A DNA stretch of 64,000 bases from Sclerurus mexicanus (taxonomy: Eukaryota > Chordata > Aves > Passeriformes > Furnariidae): positions 946,980 to 1,010,979 of the forward strand of contig VWZF01013053.1 in NCBI GenBank assembly GCA_013396755.1, in the 5' to 3' direction. The first letter of the stretch is position 1. Every line of letters begins with the position of its first letter. The position numbers and the translations under genes were made by a program. Below, one piece after another: positions 14,081 to 27,794 of the stretch. The notes below the pieces were generated by a model. The model did no database searches, was not told the DNA's origin, and was given only the letters and a program-made list of their open reading frames with translations.

Positions 14081-16487
14081 AAAAGGAAGAAGAAAACTTT
14101 CCCAATATTTTTCCACAGTTATATCTAGGACCTATATGAGAGTTATTTCCCTGAAATAGTCTCATAATTCTGTGTGGCTTGCCAGTTTTGTGTTTGTCTG
14201 TCTTTTAGAGATGTGTTTTATAGTTACCAGAAGGTCTGTTGGATTAATCTAGGCACAGAGCTCCTGGATTTAACTGAACCTACAGTTCCAGCCCTTCATC
14301 TTCCACCTTTCTGCTCCATGAGGGAAGCAGCCTTTTGTCCCTGACCCTGCTCTGCTGCTCCAGAAAGTCACTGGAGGGAGGCAGCCCCTACATTGTAGAA
14401 TATAGTCATTGCAGTCGTGTCATAGTGTGGTGCAGGGACTGCTGCCTGTCCCATTGCTCAACATTTCAGGAGCCCTCAGATTGCAAAAGCACACGGCAAT
14501 ATTCATTATCATTTATATATTCAAAGTCTTTCACAGATATTATGAAATTAGTATCCCTCTCACCCTCATGTCACAGGTTCTGTCTCATCCTGCTAGTACC
14601 TGGGAGAAACTGAGGCAGGGAGAAAAGAAAATGCTTTTAAGTCAGCTTTTGCTTTCTGGAACATGTGAGGCATCTCGTTTCAAAGACTTTGCATGTTTGC
14701 AGTTTTTAGATGAAATTATTTTCAAGCTGTGTGAATACTTAGGCCTTTTAAAGCCATGGCTGCTTAGGCACAAAAAATTAAGACATTCCTTCAAAAAACA
14801 GATGATATGACCCTCCCTGCCTACCTCACCTGGGGCCATGTGCCACTTTGGTGGAGAAGGCAAGATACAAATACAAGACTTCTTAATTCTTAAATATATT
14901 CAGCCATCAAAGCTACTTAAAAAAGTAATTTTATCTAGAAATTATACTTTTTGGTTCAATTCCTGCATGCTACAGCCAACTGCTAAAGCCAGGGATGAAA
15001 CCACAAACACCACAGTGGGATGTTCCCACAAAGTGGATGACCCCTCTAGAGAGTGGGCAGTGCAAGGTCTTACCATCCCACGTTGGGTGGTCGGTGACAG
15101 CTGTAGGAATTATGGCAAAATTCAAACATTTAACTTTTAATTAAAGTCAGTTTCCATACACTGGGGTTTTTCTGAAGCCAGCAGCATGACACTTCTGTGG
15201 GGCACGGAAGCAGGTGTAGGCAACAGCAGGCACTGAGTAATGGTACCCAAACACTGCTGACTGGGGGCCGAGGGCAAATACCAAGGAGAGAAGGGGAGGA
15301 GAGGAACTCACAGTTCCAAGGGGTTTGAAAAAGCACTGCTATGTCCAAGTCACACAGAAGCTCAGTGAGGGTTTTCTGGCCTGCATGTTGTTATCAACTA
15401 TTATCTTGCGCATAGTCTCACTGTGGGGGGACACCATGAGAGCTCACAGCATGAGAGATCACAGCACATCTGAGATTCAGCTAAAAAAGAAAAGGGTTTG
15501 GCTGATGAAAACAAAGGCAAAGGCAGACTTTTTTACCCCATATCCTGGTTACACAACCTTGAAGACAATGATAAAACTTCACATCTTATTCATTAAGGTC
15601 TCACTGAGTTCCAGAACACTCTGAAGTTGGAAAATATCTTCAAATGTATGTTTCTTAAAAAGATTAGAGAGCAGAACTCTAGTTAGCTTTTGTCTGTCTG
15701 TTTTGCTGAGGGTGTTATTCTAAGAGCATGCAGGAGATGAATGATCTACACTGAAAACCTTGACGCTTCTTTAAATGCCTTATTTTCATTTTTTAAGAAA
15801 TATGACAGCAAGAATTAGTACTGGCTCTTCTATTTCAATAATGGTAGTCATGTTGAAATGGCAACAAACATCATTACATTTACATGCACATTTATGTAGA
15901 CAAAAATTGTCATTACTTATTTCAGTGGAACATTTTATAATTTGCCCCAAAAACAAATAAAATCTGTATAAGCTGTTTTTCGCCTTCAGCAGTATGTCAA
16001 CACAAGTAACTCAGAGCTAGACTTACTGACACTTACTGGTAAGCATCTCCTTCCATTTTTAAAACGCTTAAGATTAAAAATATAGTATTTATTTTTCAGT
16101 TTTTAATAATACAGAGAAAATACTTTTGGATCACTGGCTACAAATAAAAAGCAGATGGTTGAATGCCCTTAAATGTATATTTAAATAAAAATGGGGGGAA
16201 ATAAAGACATATCCATGTGCCTCTTTTGACTTCAGTGCTCTGAGTAGGGAATAAAATATGAAGACAAAAAAGAAGATGCAAACTGAGAAAAACATACACC
16301 TTGTCTTAGTCCATTTTCAACAAAAAATTATTGTAATGTTCTTCCACCTTATTATATACTTCCTCCGTTCTCATTTCTGTCTTTTGTCTACGCTCTGATG
16401 ACTGTCAATTTAAATACCTTGTACTACCCTGCAAAAGTCTTATGGTTGAGGCCATAAATGTTGGAGCTGTTAAGCATCAAAGGTAAA
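14081..16487. other. Intergenic sequence, no gene seen
   Basis: Frames up to 133 codons occur but lack recognisable family features. No mobile element was identified by eye before the CR1 copy. Confidence 0.7.
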
Positions 16488-16824
16488 TCACAGAATCATG
16501 GAATGGGTTTGGGTTGGAAGGGACCTTAAAGACCATCCAGTTTTAACCCCCCTGCCATGGCAGAGGCACCTTCCACTATCCCAGGCTGCTCCAAGTCCCA
16601 TCCAACCTGGCCCTTGGACACTTCCAGGGATGGGGCAGCCACAGCTTCTCTGGGCAACCTGTGCCAGGGCCTCCCCACCCTCCCAGGGAAGAATTTCTTC
16701 CTTATATCTAATTTAGACCTGCCCTCTATCATTTTAAAGCCATTCCCCCTTGTTCAATCACTCCATGCCCTTGGCAAAAGTCCCTCTCCATTTCTCTTTT
16801 AGGCCCCATTAGGTATTGGAACAC
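16488..16824 (-). mobile_element. CR1 LINE 3' fragment (antisense)
   Basis: The plus strand begins with CAGAATCATGGAATGGGTTT and TTGGAAGGGACCTTAAAGAC, the reverse complement of the CR1 3' terminus, and continues through GGCAACCTGTGCCAGG and AAAGTCCCTCTCC to CCCATTAGGTATTGG. It is about 340 bases, 5'-truncated, with no reverse transcriptase coding. Short reading frames across it on either strand are by-products. Confidence 0.93.
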
Positions 16825-19800
16825 TTATAAAATGGGACTATTGCATAGGAAAAAGCATGGCTGAACTGGCTTTTCTAAGAGGTGCTTGTTTGGATAATGC
16901 CAGAAGACTCAGGAAGTATCTGGGCAGTCTGTGGAATAGCAGAACAGAGCTCCAGAGCTACTGTACAGGGCTTCTATAAATAATGTTGGACTTCGAAAAA
17001 AGAAAATAAAGGATGATCAGTTAATTAAACTATAGAAGACAGCACTGGAACAAACTTGCTGTTACATTTGGTTTGTCATGAAAATTCTTCATGGAAGGAT
17101 GTCTTAGATGAGTTTTCCAGTAGAGAATGTGGGGGCAGAGAACCTAACTTGCTTTAAGATGGAATTTCAGATATTTATGATCAGAATTATATGAAACATC
17201 TGGAACTTTCTACAAGAACAGATTTAGTGGTCTAAGATGCCCCATATAGTTTTGTCATGTGTTTCTATGTTAGGTGTTAGCACTTGATAAAACTTAGCAT
17301 TGGTCTGCTCATTTGTAGAGCTGAGATAGGTACAAAATGGCAGAGGATGCAGAAGGACTGATCTGGAATGAGGACACAGACCTGTCCTTGTATTTCAGCT
17401 CTCCCATGATAGGAGGAGCCAGATCTCAGCATGTGTTGCCAAAATGTCTGTGCACCTTGGTACAGAAGTTTCAGATTTTTTATATTTCTTCTGCTGATTA
17501 TTTTCTTCTCTTTACTCATTTGCTAATGGTGCCAAGTGCAACAGGCAGGGACCTTATGAACAAGAGTGTGTAAAGAGCCTTGCAATCTGTCCGTTTGAAT
17601 GTTACCACTAGAATTGTAATCTTTATTATTTAATACCCCCTGAGACCATGTCACAGCAGTGCCAAACTCTGTCCCTGCTTGTGCTGAGCAATGCCTGAAA
17701 GAAATCTATTGATTTCAGCAGAACTATTTTGCACCAGTATGGCCCAAACCAGCATTTTCCCCTGAGAAAAGGACTTACAGTTCTAATATCATCTGTTTTC
17801 ACGATTGGTTACATTGGGTCAAACTCTGCTTTTTTAGCAGAGCATTATATACCTGGATTAGCTGCACTGAGGTAAACATAGTCATCCTACACTTACACCC
17901 ATGCAGTTTGCCTGAGGATTTGATTTTCCTATTTCTTAGGGCCTTTAGTAGTCAAGATAGCTCTGTAAAAGTACTGACTATGGAGGACAATATAAACTTT
18001 GCTATCAGAGTAAACCAATAAAGAAGTCATGCAATATAAGAAAGTCATGTAAGTGTGACATACATGAGTGCTGATATAAGAAACTGAATAAGCAGCTGAT
18101 GAACAGCTGGACACAGTCACCTCACATGGGTCAGGGTTACAAAGGACTATCTCTGTCATATGACTTGGGTCAGTGTTATTGGTTCCAACAACACAGTCCT
18201 ATCTCCCCTCTTTTTTGAAATTCAAATGTGAACAAAATATATTGCGAACTACAAAGTTGGCAGTACAAACCAATACAACCCATTAAAGGAGGAGTTCTTG
18301 CTAACCCCTGATCGCTGTTACTATTGCTTCTTGAATTAAAAAAAAAATAAAGAAAATTGTAAGTTTCACTTTGAGACCAACTACCTGTTTCATCCTCTTT
18401 GTAAAACATGATATAATATTATATGGGATATGGATTTATCATGGTCTTTTACTCCTTTCCTCAGAGAAAAATACTGCTTGGCAAGTGCCATTCATTGTTA
18501 AACAAGATGAAAGAGCGGGAAAAGTCTTAAGCAGAATGTACCTTTGGGTATCCTAATTAAAAAAAAACCTCTGGAAAGACTTTTATGAGGTTAGAAAAGG
18601 AAAGCTGCATTTGGTTAATTCAAATGATTACAGCATTTCTGTTGCTGCTTTAAAATACTTTGAACAATACATGGATAGACTCCAAATATATTTCTGGTAA
18701 TGAATAGTGAAAGTAAAGCGACAGGAGAATATGTGGGTTTGCCTCTCTCCTTATTTAGATTAGAATAACACCGACAATGCATTTATTTAGTTTTAGTACT
18801 GTTTTCTTCATAAAAATCTAGCCCCTCTCAAGGTGATGCAGATGATAAGGCAGGCACATACAAGAGATTTAGTATCAGGGGGTGAAATAATATGAGGAAT
18901 AATTCAGGCAGAAGCATTTTTTTCACTCTTTGGGATGGGTGAGGGAAACCTCAAACTAAACCATATTCTCATCAGGAGAAAAAAAAATCATTTAAAAGCT
19001 TGTCATAAATGAAAACAATTTACTTGTGGCCATGTCCTTAAGTGCCACAAACTCTTCTGCTTCTGCTGCTACATTCTCTAATGATATTACCGCATATAGC
19101 ACATCTCATCTAATCTGTTAGTAAAATCCTAAAGTCACTTATGTCAGTCTCTAATGCAAGCCAAATGAGTCTTCCCAGTAATAAGAAGCTTCGCAGAATT
19201 AGTTTTCGTTTTGCAGAAAATTGCCATTGGGGCTGGCACTTTTATCTAAAAATTTCACTCGTGCATAAGCAAAAAACTCATATATTATTTGGTTACATTC
19301 CATCAGTATGAGAAATAACATTGTGAGAATTCTATGCATGCTAATGATATATAGAAATCCACCTGCTTTCAGATAAAATGAGTTTAATTTTCTGTTGCCC
19401 ACTGCCTGGTTGGCCTTTCATAAATTACTTATGCACAGCTATTATTAAAATAGAGGGAAAGCAAATTAGAAAGTCCTCATATCTCTCCACTGGATTTAAC
19501 CAAGGCAGGGCTGTGACAGCTAGAGTCAGCGTTTTTGAAAAAATTCTGCTCTCTTGAAAAATTTTGCATCTCTATACAATTCTATGCCACTGTTGTAAAC
19601 GTTCTGACCTGCCTTCTTACCAAATTAACCTAAATCCTTTCTATTTTTCAACATTAATGGAATCCTCTAGAGTCCTGCTGATATATATTAAAATATATTT
19701 ATTGGTTAATTTGAATTCCAGCATTTTGTACCTCATTTCCCAGTACTTCTGTTATATCTGAACAGCTTGGAGCTTTAGCATTAGAAACTTACAAATTAAG

Positions 19801-22800
19801 ATAAATACATCTGACAATTATCAGATCAAAACAACTTAACTTTCATTGGAATATATGATTGCAAATTTCCCTTCCTGATGAAAGAGAAAATGAGGACTGT
19901 CTGCTTGAAACAGTTAATTGGATTTGAAAGTACTGTACGTTTCAGCAATTGGTGCAGCTTTTGGTTGGTCAATGACTACTTGACCTCCTGGTTTTCCAAC
20001 AGACAATTGGTTTTCATTTCTTGAGGGTCTTTTAAGTCCATAGTTCATGGTGACTTTAAGTTTAATTTTCTGTTAATGATATTATTTTGCTCTTTTAAGA
20101 TAAAACTTTCTTGTGATGTGCTGAGCAACAGTGGCAATCCCATTACTGTTTGAGGAAGGACACCTTCTCAAATTGCATTCTTTTAATATTGTCCCTGTAT
20201 GGTTACGCTATTTCTAAATGTCATTTTAACACTTTTTCATGTGCATTTAAATGCTCTGCTCCTTGAAAAAAATACAAATACAAAAAAAAAATCAAAAAGC
20301 CATTGTGGTCACCTGGCCAGTCAAAGCTCCTTTTTAAGTAACTGGGTCCCCATTCTAATCAGCTACTGGTTTAATACCTTCCACTTCAGTGGACTGGCTC
20401 TGATTAGAAGTGGTGTGGGTTAGTTTGGGCCAAGGACATGCCCTACAGGTTTCAGGTTCAATTTCTCTATTTTCAAGCCCATTAAATTTGCATCCACACC
20501 GTATAATAGTGCACTAAGCCCATCCACACAGCAGGCAGTCTCCTAATGCCAACAACAATTCAGTCCAAGACTGACAGCCCCAGCTCTCTGCTAAACCCGG
20601 CCAGTCGATGCTGGTCCTGCTATGAAGAAGGCTGTAGTTCTTACACCACAGCAGCTTTCCTAATGACTTGAAGCAATAGTTTCTGAGGCATTTTCCCATA
20701 AATTTACATAAAATGTGTATTTATCTGTTATGTGCCATAAGGATTATTTTACTTCACGTTGCCTTCTCAAGAGGAACTAGAGGCACACCATGCTGGCAGC
20801 TCACAGGCTGCAGTTTCACAGTACAGCCCCACAGCCCTGAGGGTTACCTGCCACCAAGGGGGGCTGCCCTGCTCCTCCTCCACCTCCAACTTCAGTTCAC
20901 AGGAACAAACCACCCACTTCTTTGCTAAGGTTAGTTTTCTGGGGGTTAAGGTTCCTTAAGTGATTTAGAAGGAGACTGAATAAATACCAAGGTGGGATAA
21001 TAGCAGCAGAGAGAGCATGTGACTGGCAGTGAAGAACAAAAGTGTTCACAATGAGGTATTCCAAATGTCCACCCATGAAAATGCCTAATATGTTTCTAGA
21101 ATTGGTTCATATATAAACAAACATATAAATCCAAACATTATCATATACTATACAAATTTTAAAATCTCACAATGAAACATCCTCAAATTCCTTTCCCTAT
21201 TAATTTTAGAATATACACATTTTCTCTCCTTTCTTGCAGGTCTGTTATCTAATGAAGAGGACAGGTGGATAACGATTAAACACCAGTTTTTACCAATATA
21301 AAAATATTTTAAAACTCATTACTCAGCTTCTCCATTGTTTTAACTAAAATTACTGTTAATAGCTACAAACACTTAAGATTTCTCTCTGGTTTTGAGACTT
21401 TTAGAATGTACCTCCTTCATAGTCTCCAGGGTTAAAACTTTACATCCATATCTCTCCATCCTTCAATGGAATTTCAATCATCATAGATTCAGGTGAATCC
21501 AGGAATGTTCGTTAGTCAAAGTCTATGTTGCAAAATTTGTCATAAAATGGTAAAAAATATGAGATCGAGTGCAATACTGAGTTTCACACACATAGAGTTG
21601 TATGCTTGAATGAATTGAAATGAAATGCAATGTACTGAACATTACAGAATGCTACTGCTGTCCACAATATGTGACTATTCCCTGGGATTTCCTCTCCCTC
21701 CTGACCGTTCAGTATCTGTAAATCACACCATGCACTTTGATATAACTCCTGCCCTGCACAGGTAAGGCCTAAGCAGTTCATTCTGAGGCTTTAATGGAAC
21801 GCACATAATTTCAAGACTTTAAACACAGCAATGAAAAATCACTTGGCATGAATTACTGTAATTTATGGCTCATGTTACAGGTACATATAGGAATTCTGAG
21901 CAGGACCCCACTATGGTAGATTTTAGACAAAGACAGAAAAAGAGGTCATCCTTCCTGTCAGAAAAGGGCAATCTAAATAATATAAATTGTAGATATATCT
22001 GTGAGCATAATTCACTATGCCACAAAATAGCTTGTCAGAAATCCATAGACTGAAATACATTTCCCTAAAACAATGACATGATTTTGAACAATAATGAGCA
22101 ATTGCATTAAAAATAATTAGAAAATCTGTTTCCAAACTGTTCTTGAACCCAACAATTAAAGTATTCATTTCATATAACTTACCCAGATGCAGCAGACAAC
22201 ACTGAGTAAAAGCCTGTCATGAATTAAAAAACGTTTGAACATAAAGAACACCAAAAACTATGACTTCTTTCTATACCCTCTCAAGTACAGAATGTCCTGT
22301 GCACTAGTAGAGGACATCCTATACTCTAAGACTCTTGAAATGCTATAATTAAAGGTCTGTCAGAGTTTCCATTAAATCCCTGATTTTCAGGGTTTAATTA
22401 ATAATAACAGTGAAAATTAATGTGAGTAGAATTAAAGCCACTGTCATAGTCCTATTGCATGTTAATTCCTGATTTAAAGTCATTACAACATGTGGGACTG
22501 ATCCAGCTTCTCCACTTCAGTCAAAACTCCTACAAGGGAAACCTTGTGGTGTAAAATTCCTCACTGGAGACAGCAGATATTTGTCTGAACATAGAAAGTG
22601 TGATCAGGCTCTGAAATACCTATAGCACTATGTAAGTGGGAAGTTAAATCAACATTTCAGAAAGTCAAGAATTGCTGAATTGCAAGAAGTTTTGGAATAA
22701 ACATCCTAAGCGCAGTTCAAACTCATACACCCGAAAACCAGTGAACATTCACAATTCCTCAGTCAATTTCTTCCCATTAATTGACTCAGTATAATTTTAT

Positions 22801-25099
22801 TCATTTATCTTTGAAATATTAGTATTCTTCATTATTTTAATTTTTCTAAGTAAGAATTAAGGGGTTGGCTCCATAACGGAAGATGGAGATCATATGTAAA
22901 TATCAGGAAATGGGCTTTCCCTGGAACTACAGGAGCAAATCAGATGTTCTGTTACTGAAACAAAGGCTATTGGCATTTTGGATTTAAGTGAAAATAATCT
23001 GGAACACAACATTCCATTAGATTATTCTCTGAAAATAAGCAGTGGTATCTAACCATACAACACGAGGAAATTTAATCTTTCACATAAAAGGATCAAATAA
23101 AACTACCTCAGTGTGGAAGTCTAGAGAGGGACCTGGCAGAATACTAGAGGATATTCAGTTCTCTTCAAAGTAAATAGTATTACAGCTGAAAAATGTGAAA
23201 GCATGAAATTTTCTCAACACTGCTGTGAGAAACAGACCCAGAAATACCAGACATGCAAAATACTACAGTGAAGAGCGGAGACCGTACATTCATGAATTGT
23301 TAAAAACATTAAGAATATTTTGTTTCACAAAAGAGCACCTATTATAAAATGCGTATCATGGCCAGATGCCAGACTGATAAGTGGCATTATTTTATCTTAC
23401 ATTAAAACCTATGTTGTAAGGCTGTATCACACACTGCAGAGGCTAACAGAGAAAAACAATCAATACTATTTGCTGTTAGGGCTGCTAAGTAGGTCAAGGA
23501 AGCTCACAAGTAAAAAAACTTTATGTTATAAAGAAAAGTGGGAATTTATATTAATGAAACTTGTGGTGTTGCACTACTGAAAAATGAAGTCCAATTAATA
23601 AAAAGAATTCATATTATAGAATATATAATGATAAATAATAAACAAAGCAAATAGCAGAGAATATAATCTGGTTTCAGTAAAGCTGGATATATTTGCAACA
23701 TAACACACAGAGAGTGATAGAAGATCAGCAATCAAAAAGACTCTGTGTTGCTCTTGTATTTGTACTATCTTGATATCTAAATGTGGGGATCTACTGTTGT
23801 CACCATGCAAGCCACTAAAAGACACAGTCTTCAATCTGCAGAACTTAAAATCTAAACAGATAATACAGACAAAATGTTGGAAAAGAAAGAATTACCACAC
23901 CTTTACCAACCTAGAATTGAGGCTATAATTCCAGAGCAACCCAAACCAGAAAAGTAACTGCCAGGCCCTGCCTCTGTCCTCTCTGTGTGCTTCCTACACC
24001 ACTTGCTGAGCTGGCCTAGTTCACCATTCCAGCATAAAAATATCCCTGGAAAACTAAGCTCACTTTTGTTACACTGAGGTACTGACATAGATCAGAAAAG
24101 GAACAGACAAATCCCTGAGGCAGCAAGGGGTACAAATGTGTGGCCAGGTGGGAGAGGATGCAGGGGGAGGACTCGTGCTTTGCGATGAGTCAAACAAAGA
24201 TTAAGTCATTTATCAGAATTCACTCAGAAATTATATGGCATGCATCATATAGGTTTTCAATTATGAGAATAAGTAGCTATAAATAGATCCTGGATGAGTT
24301 TAGGATGGACACTTCAAGAGACTTTTTAATCCCTAGAGCACCAAAAGTTTGCATCAGCCATCCTATGAGGTTAATAAGAACAAAAATCATAAGGAGATTT
24401 TAGATGGAGCTTTGCATTATATGAGATGGTTGACAGAGATGATAAAGGGTTATGACTTGAAAATTCTAAAATGTCCTTTCAATTCTATGCATTTTGAAAT
24501 GGCTCAAATAAATTTTAACTAAGAGAAACTGAAAAAAGCTCCCACAAGAACACTGTATTGGAGGAAGTTGAATCAAAATGAATGCCAATGTTAAAACTAG
24601 GGAAAAGATATGAATTTAAATGTGCAACCCTTAGGAGTCAAGAATAGTGATCTTTATGTTTTGCTATCATCACTAACGAGTACACAACAGTTTGGCTCTT
24701 GGTAGAGACAAATTACCAACCAAACCAGAGTAAACTGGACCAGTAATCTGGAGTGTATCTTGTTCTGCTTCAAAATTTAAAGAATTGAGAAACCAACTCA
24801 AAACTTTGCAAGAAGACATAGTTTGCTGTAATCCACATCATGATAAAACAAGGAATATCTCAACCAAAATGGAAAAAGCCAGTAACTGTATATATGCTGA
24901 GCTATGAACTCTTGTGTTCGATTTAAGCTAAGCACCACACCATCACTTTCTCCTCTCTCGTCTTCTCTAATGCTGAAGTCACATGACAAACATCTGGTGA
25001 TCAAAGTGAAATCATGAACTGGATAATTTCTATTTGGATATTACTTTTTGGCTCCACTTATCCCTGCAGCTGGAGCATTTCCTCCCAGCAGCTCTATGC
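16825..25099. other. Intergenic sequence, no gene seen
   Basis: AT-rich with only short frames (under 90 codons). A small inverted repeat (CCCTGA...TCAGGG) lies at 22372-22398. 19190-19400 is a somewhat more complex stretch that may be conserved. Confidence 0.75.
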
Positions 25100-25480
25100 T
25101 GTTTTGTGAGCAATGCTGGCAAAATGCCACAAATTTATGAGAAACTTTGAAGGGGCTTAGTGTTAAAGGCCTCTACTTTCCAATCAGTACAGCTTGAATC
25201 AATAGCGCTGCTGCTAAATGTAAACAGGCATAATGGAAATTTTACAAAGCAACACCATTTGCATGTAACATCAAAACCGGCACAAAGTCCTCTTTCCATA
25301 AGAGTGCAAATCACATTTAGAGTAAGAACAGAGGGAAAAGCAAGATTACTTTGTGATGATTTGCTGCAAAGTTCACTTGCTTGCTTGATAATGAATTTCA
25401 GTCATATTGTCATGTACTTCAGGCTTCATCAACAGACTGCTACACTGCCAAAAAATATGATTTTAGCACACCAGAACAAA
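25100..25480. promoter_or_regulatory. Candidate enhancer-like motif cluster
   Basis: The stretch contains TGTAAACA (forkhead type, 25219), ACAAAG (SOX type, 25244) and the octamer ATTTGCAT (POU type, 25257) within 50 bases. The 123-codon frame crossing it is not a known family. Motifs this short also occur by chance, so this is weak evidence. Confidence 0.3.
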
Positions 25481-27780
25481 GGTTATAAAGAGCACACATT
25501 AGTATTTGCTTTTATGCAAGTAATAATTTAAAAAAGTAATATTTTACTAAAAACTCTGCCTAACCACAAATTCGGGAAAAAAGAGAACGAAGGGAGAAAA
25601 GATGGAGGATGCTGCTGGAAGAATGAACATGGACTCAGGTATACGAACTACTGGCTAATTATGTGGTAAGATTTTGATTCCATCAGAAATAATAAATGGA
25701 AGAGGTTGCTAAATACATTTCCACTGCAAAGGGAAGAAAGCAGTTTCTGGTATGTTGCACTTGTAAAGATCTGAATATTTTTTAGCAATAACTAAAAGAC
25801 AAACAGCACCTTCTGCTGTCTCACAAGTAACACTTCAATGTGCTCTCAGAGCAGACATGCTGCTCATGTAAGTACGAATTAAGGTACTCCCAGAGAAAGC
25901 CTTATGCTCAGTACATGCCATGCTCTAGTGTGCTGGAAGGCCTTCCAAACACAACACACACATTATCCGCAGGCACTCCAGATGGCAGGCAGTGTGGATG
26001 GGAGGTGAAAAGTCCAGGAAGCACATCATCCTCATGGCAGCTCCACGTGTGCTTTTTAACAGCTTTGCACACTAAAAGCAACTGGCTGAGTAGGGACAAG
26101 CAGCCTTCTCCTGGCTTTTGCACACATACGAAAGCACGGCCCAGCTGTAAGGAATTAGAGGATGTGCTGGTCAGGTCAGGTTACAGAAGCTGTAGCACAC
26201 AACAGGGATATCCAGATTTGGTGCCTCAAATTCCCATGTGTTACAAGTTACGGTACTACACAGCTCTCTGTCCCTCTCCTCTCCTCTTACATTTAGCCTC
26301 TGGCTGCTTCTGCTCATAGAGCTGCTGTTCCCAAGCCCATGGCTATGCTTTTGAATTAGGAGGAGGAACTGGATATGGAGGCAGAGAACAGTTGCTTTTA
26401 CTGGCGCTCTTGTAAAGAATTTGCTGGGAATTCTTAAAGAAAACTGTCCTTCTCAGACTAGAAACCTTTTGTGGGAGTTTACCAATTTTAATGAAACTTT
26501 CAGAGTGAAAAGTATCTCAAGTCTAAGACAGGATTTTTGACATGACGAGAGGCATGGCCAGTATCCCAGGATATAGGTACTATCCTGGAATATCAAAGAC
26601 AAAACATTCCAGTGAGTAAAGTTGTAAATACAGCACAGTACTTAGTAGAATACCTACATTTTCCACATTGTTGTCAATACAGGAGCTGCTTGGGTGCATG
26701 AGACTGCCGGTTGCTGACTCAGGTTATGCCCTGTACAACACTGACACCATCCACAGAAACCATCTTTTCTGAGAACATCAGATACACAGAGCTGGGTGAG
26801 TGCCCAGCATGCCTCGAAACCTCAGCCTTAGGGAAGTTGTAAATAGGAACTTATCACGAGCATAGAGAAGCAATGACTGGAAAGTTGCCTAAGGACTGTG
26901 AAAGTGCTCTCATAACATCCATTTGATAATGTAGTTACTCCAATGGCTCTAGTGAAATTATCCTTACTTTAACAGGAGTTAGAGAAAAATGAAGCTGCTT
27001 AAACTGTAAAAACCTACCCTGTACATCTTATAATGCAAATTAAATTAAAAAAACCCATGGAAATAGTCCAAAGAACTTTCTCTGCATGTGGCTGTAAGTC
27101 ATTTAAGTCATTCAGTGAGACGGGATAATGACCATTACTTTTCACTTGGCCAGTTCATATTGTGACACTGGGAGAAAGACAGTCTGTCAAGTTTTTGTCT
27201 GCAGTGCCTAATTTTTCACCACACTGCTCCTGCCCTCCCTCCATTGTGTCAGGAGTGCATTAGGTGTTGGAAGGGCAACAAGAGGCTCAACCAGTGGGTG
27301 GAGAGGCTGGAGGAGGGGGATTGAATTGTAGGCAGCCTGCAGAGTCTGCTGGAAAGGCTGTGCTGTCTCTCCTCATGGCTGATATGTATCTATGTCCCCA
27401 TGCCATATTACATGGAGGGGATTAGAAATAGGATTTCTGATATTTCAGCTGACATGCCAAAAGGGATAATTTCACACAACTGTCTATGTTGCAACCTAAA
27501 ATCAAATATTCTACATTTTAAAGGGGTTGTATGTATCTCACCTGTACTCCTAGGCTCAGAACCTTTTTCTGCAATGATACAGCAATGAAAAGCACTTCAA
27601 AGTGGCTAATTCATAGATAATGTTTTCTATCTAGGTGTACCTTAATCACTCCCTAATGACTTAAATGAGCACATGAAATGGCAGTAAGTGTTAAAATACC
27701 TCTGAAATCTATGTGTTTCACAGTTTGGATGATCTTAGAAGTTTGGCAGATCTTTTGAAAACCAAAAATCTTACAGTATT

Positions 27781-27794
27781 GGGGGGGGGGGGGG
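27781..27794. repeat. G14 homopolymer
   Basis: Fourteen consecutive G in an AT-rich setting. Length may be unreliable in assembly. Confidence 0.9.

Noticed and set aside
25840..26319. 159-codon Cys-rich frame
   Set aside because: No family resemblance or signal peptide, and irregular cysteine spacing; treated as chance.
27781..27794. G-quadruplex regulatory element
   Set aside because: It is a single homopolymer run with no spaced G-tracts nearby; sequencing artefact or chance slippage is as likely.
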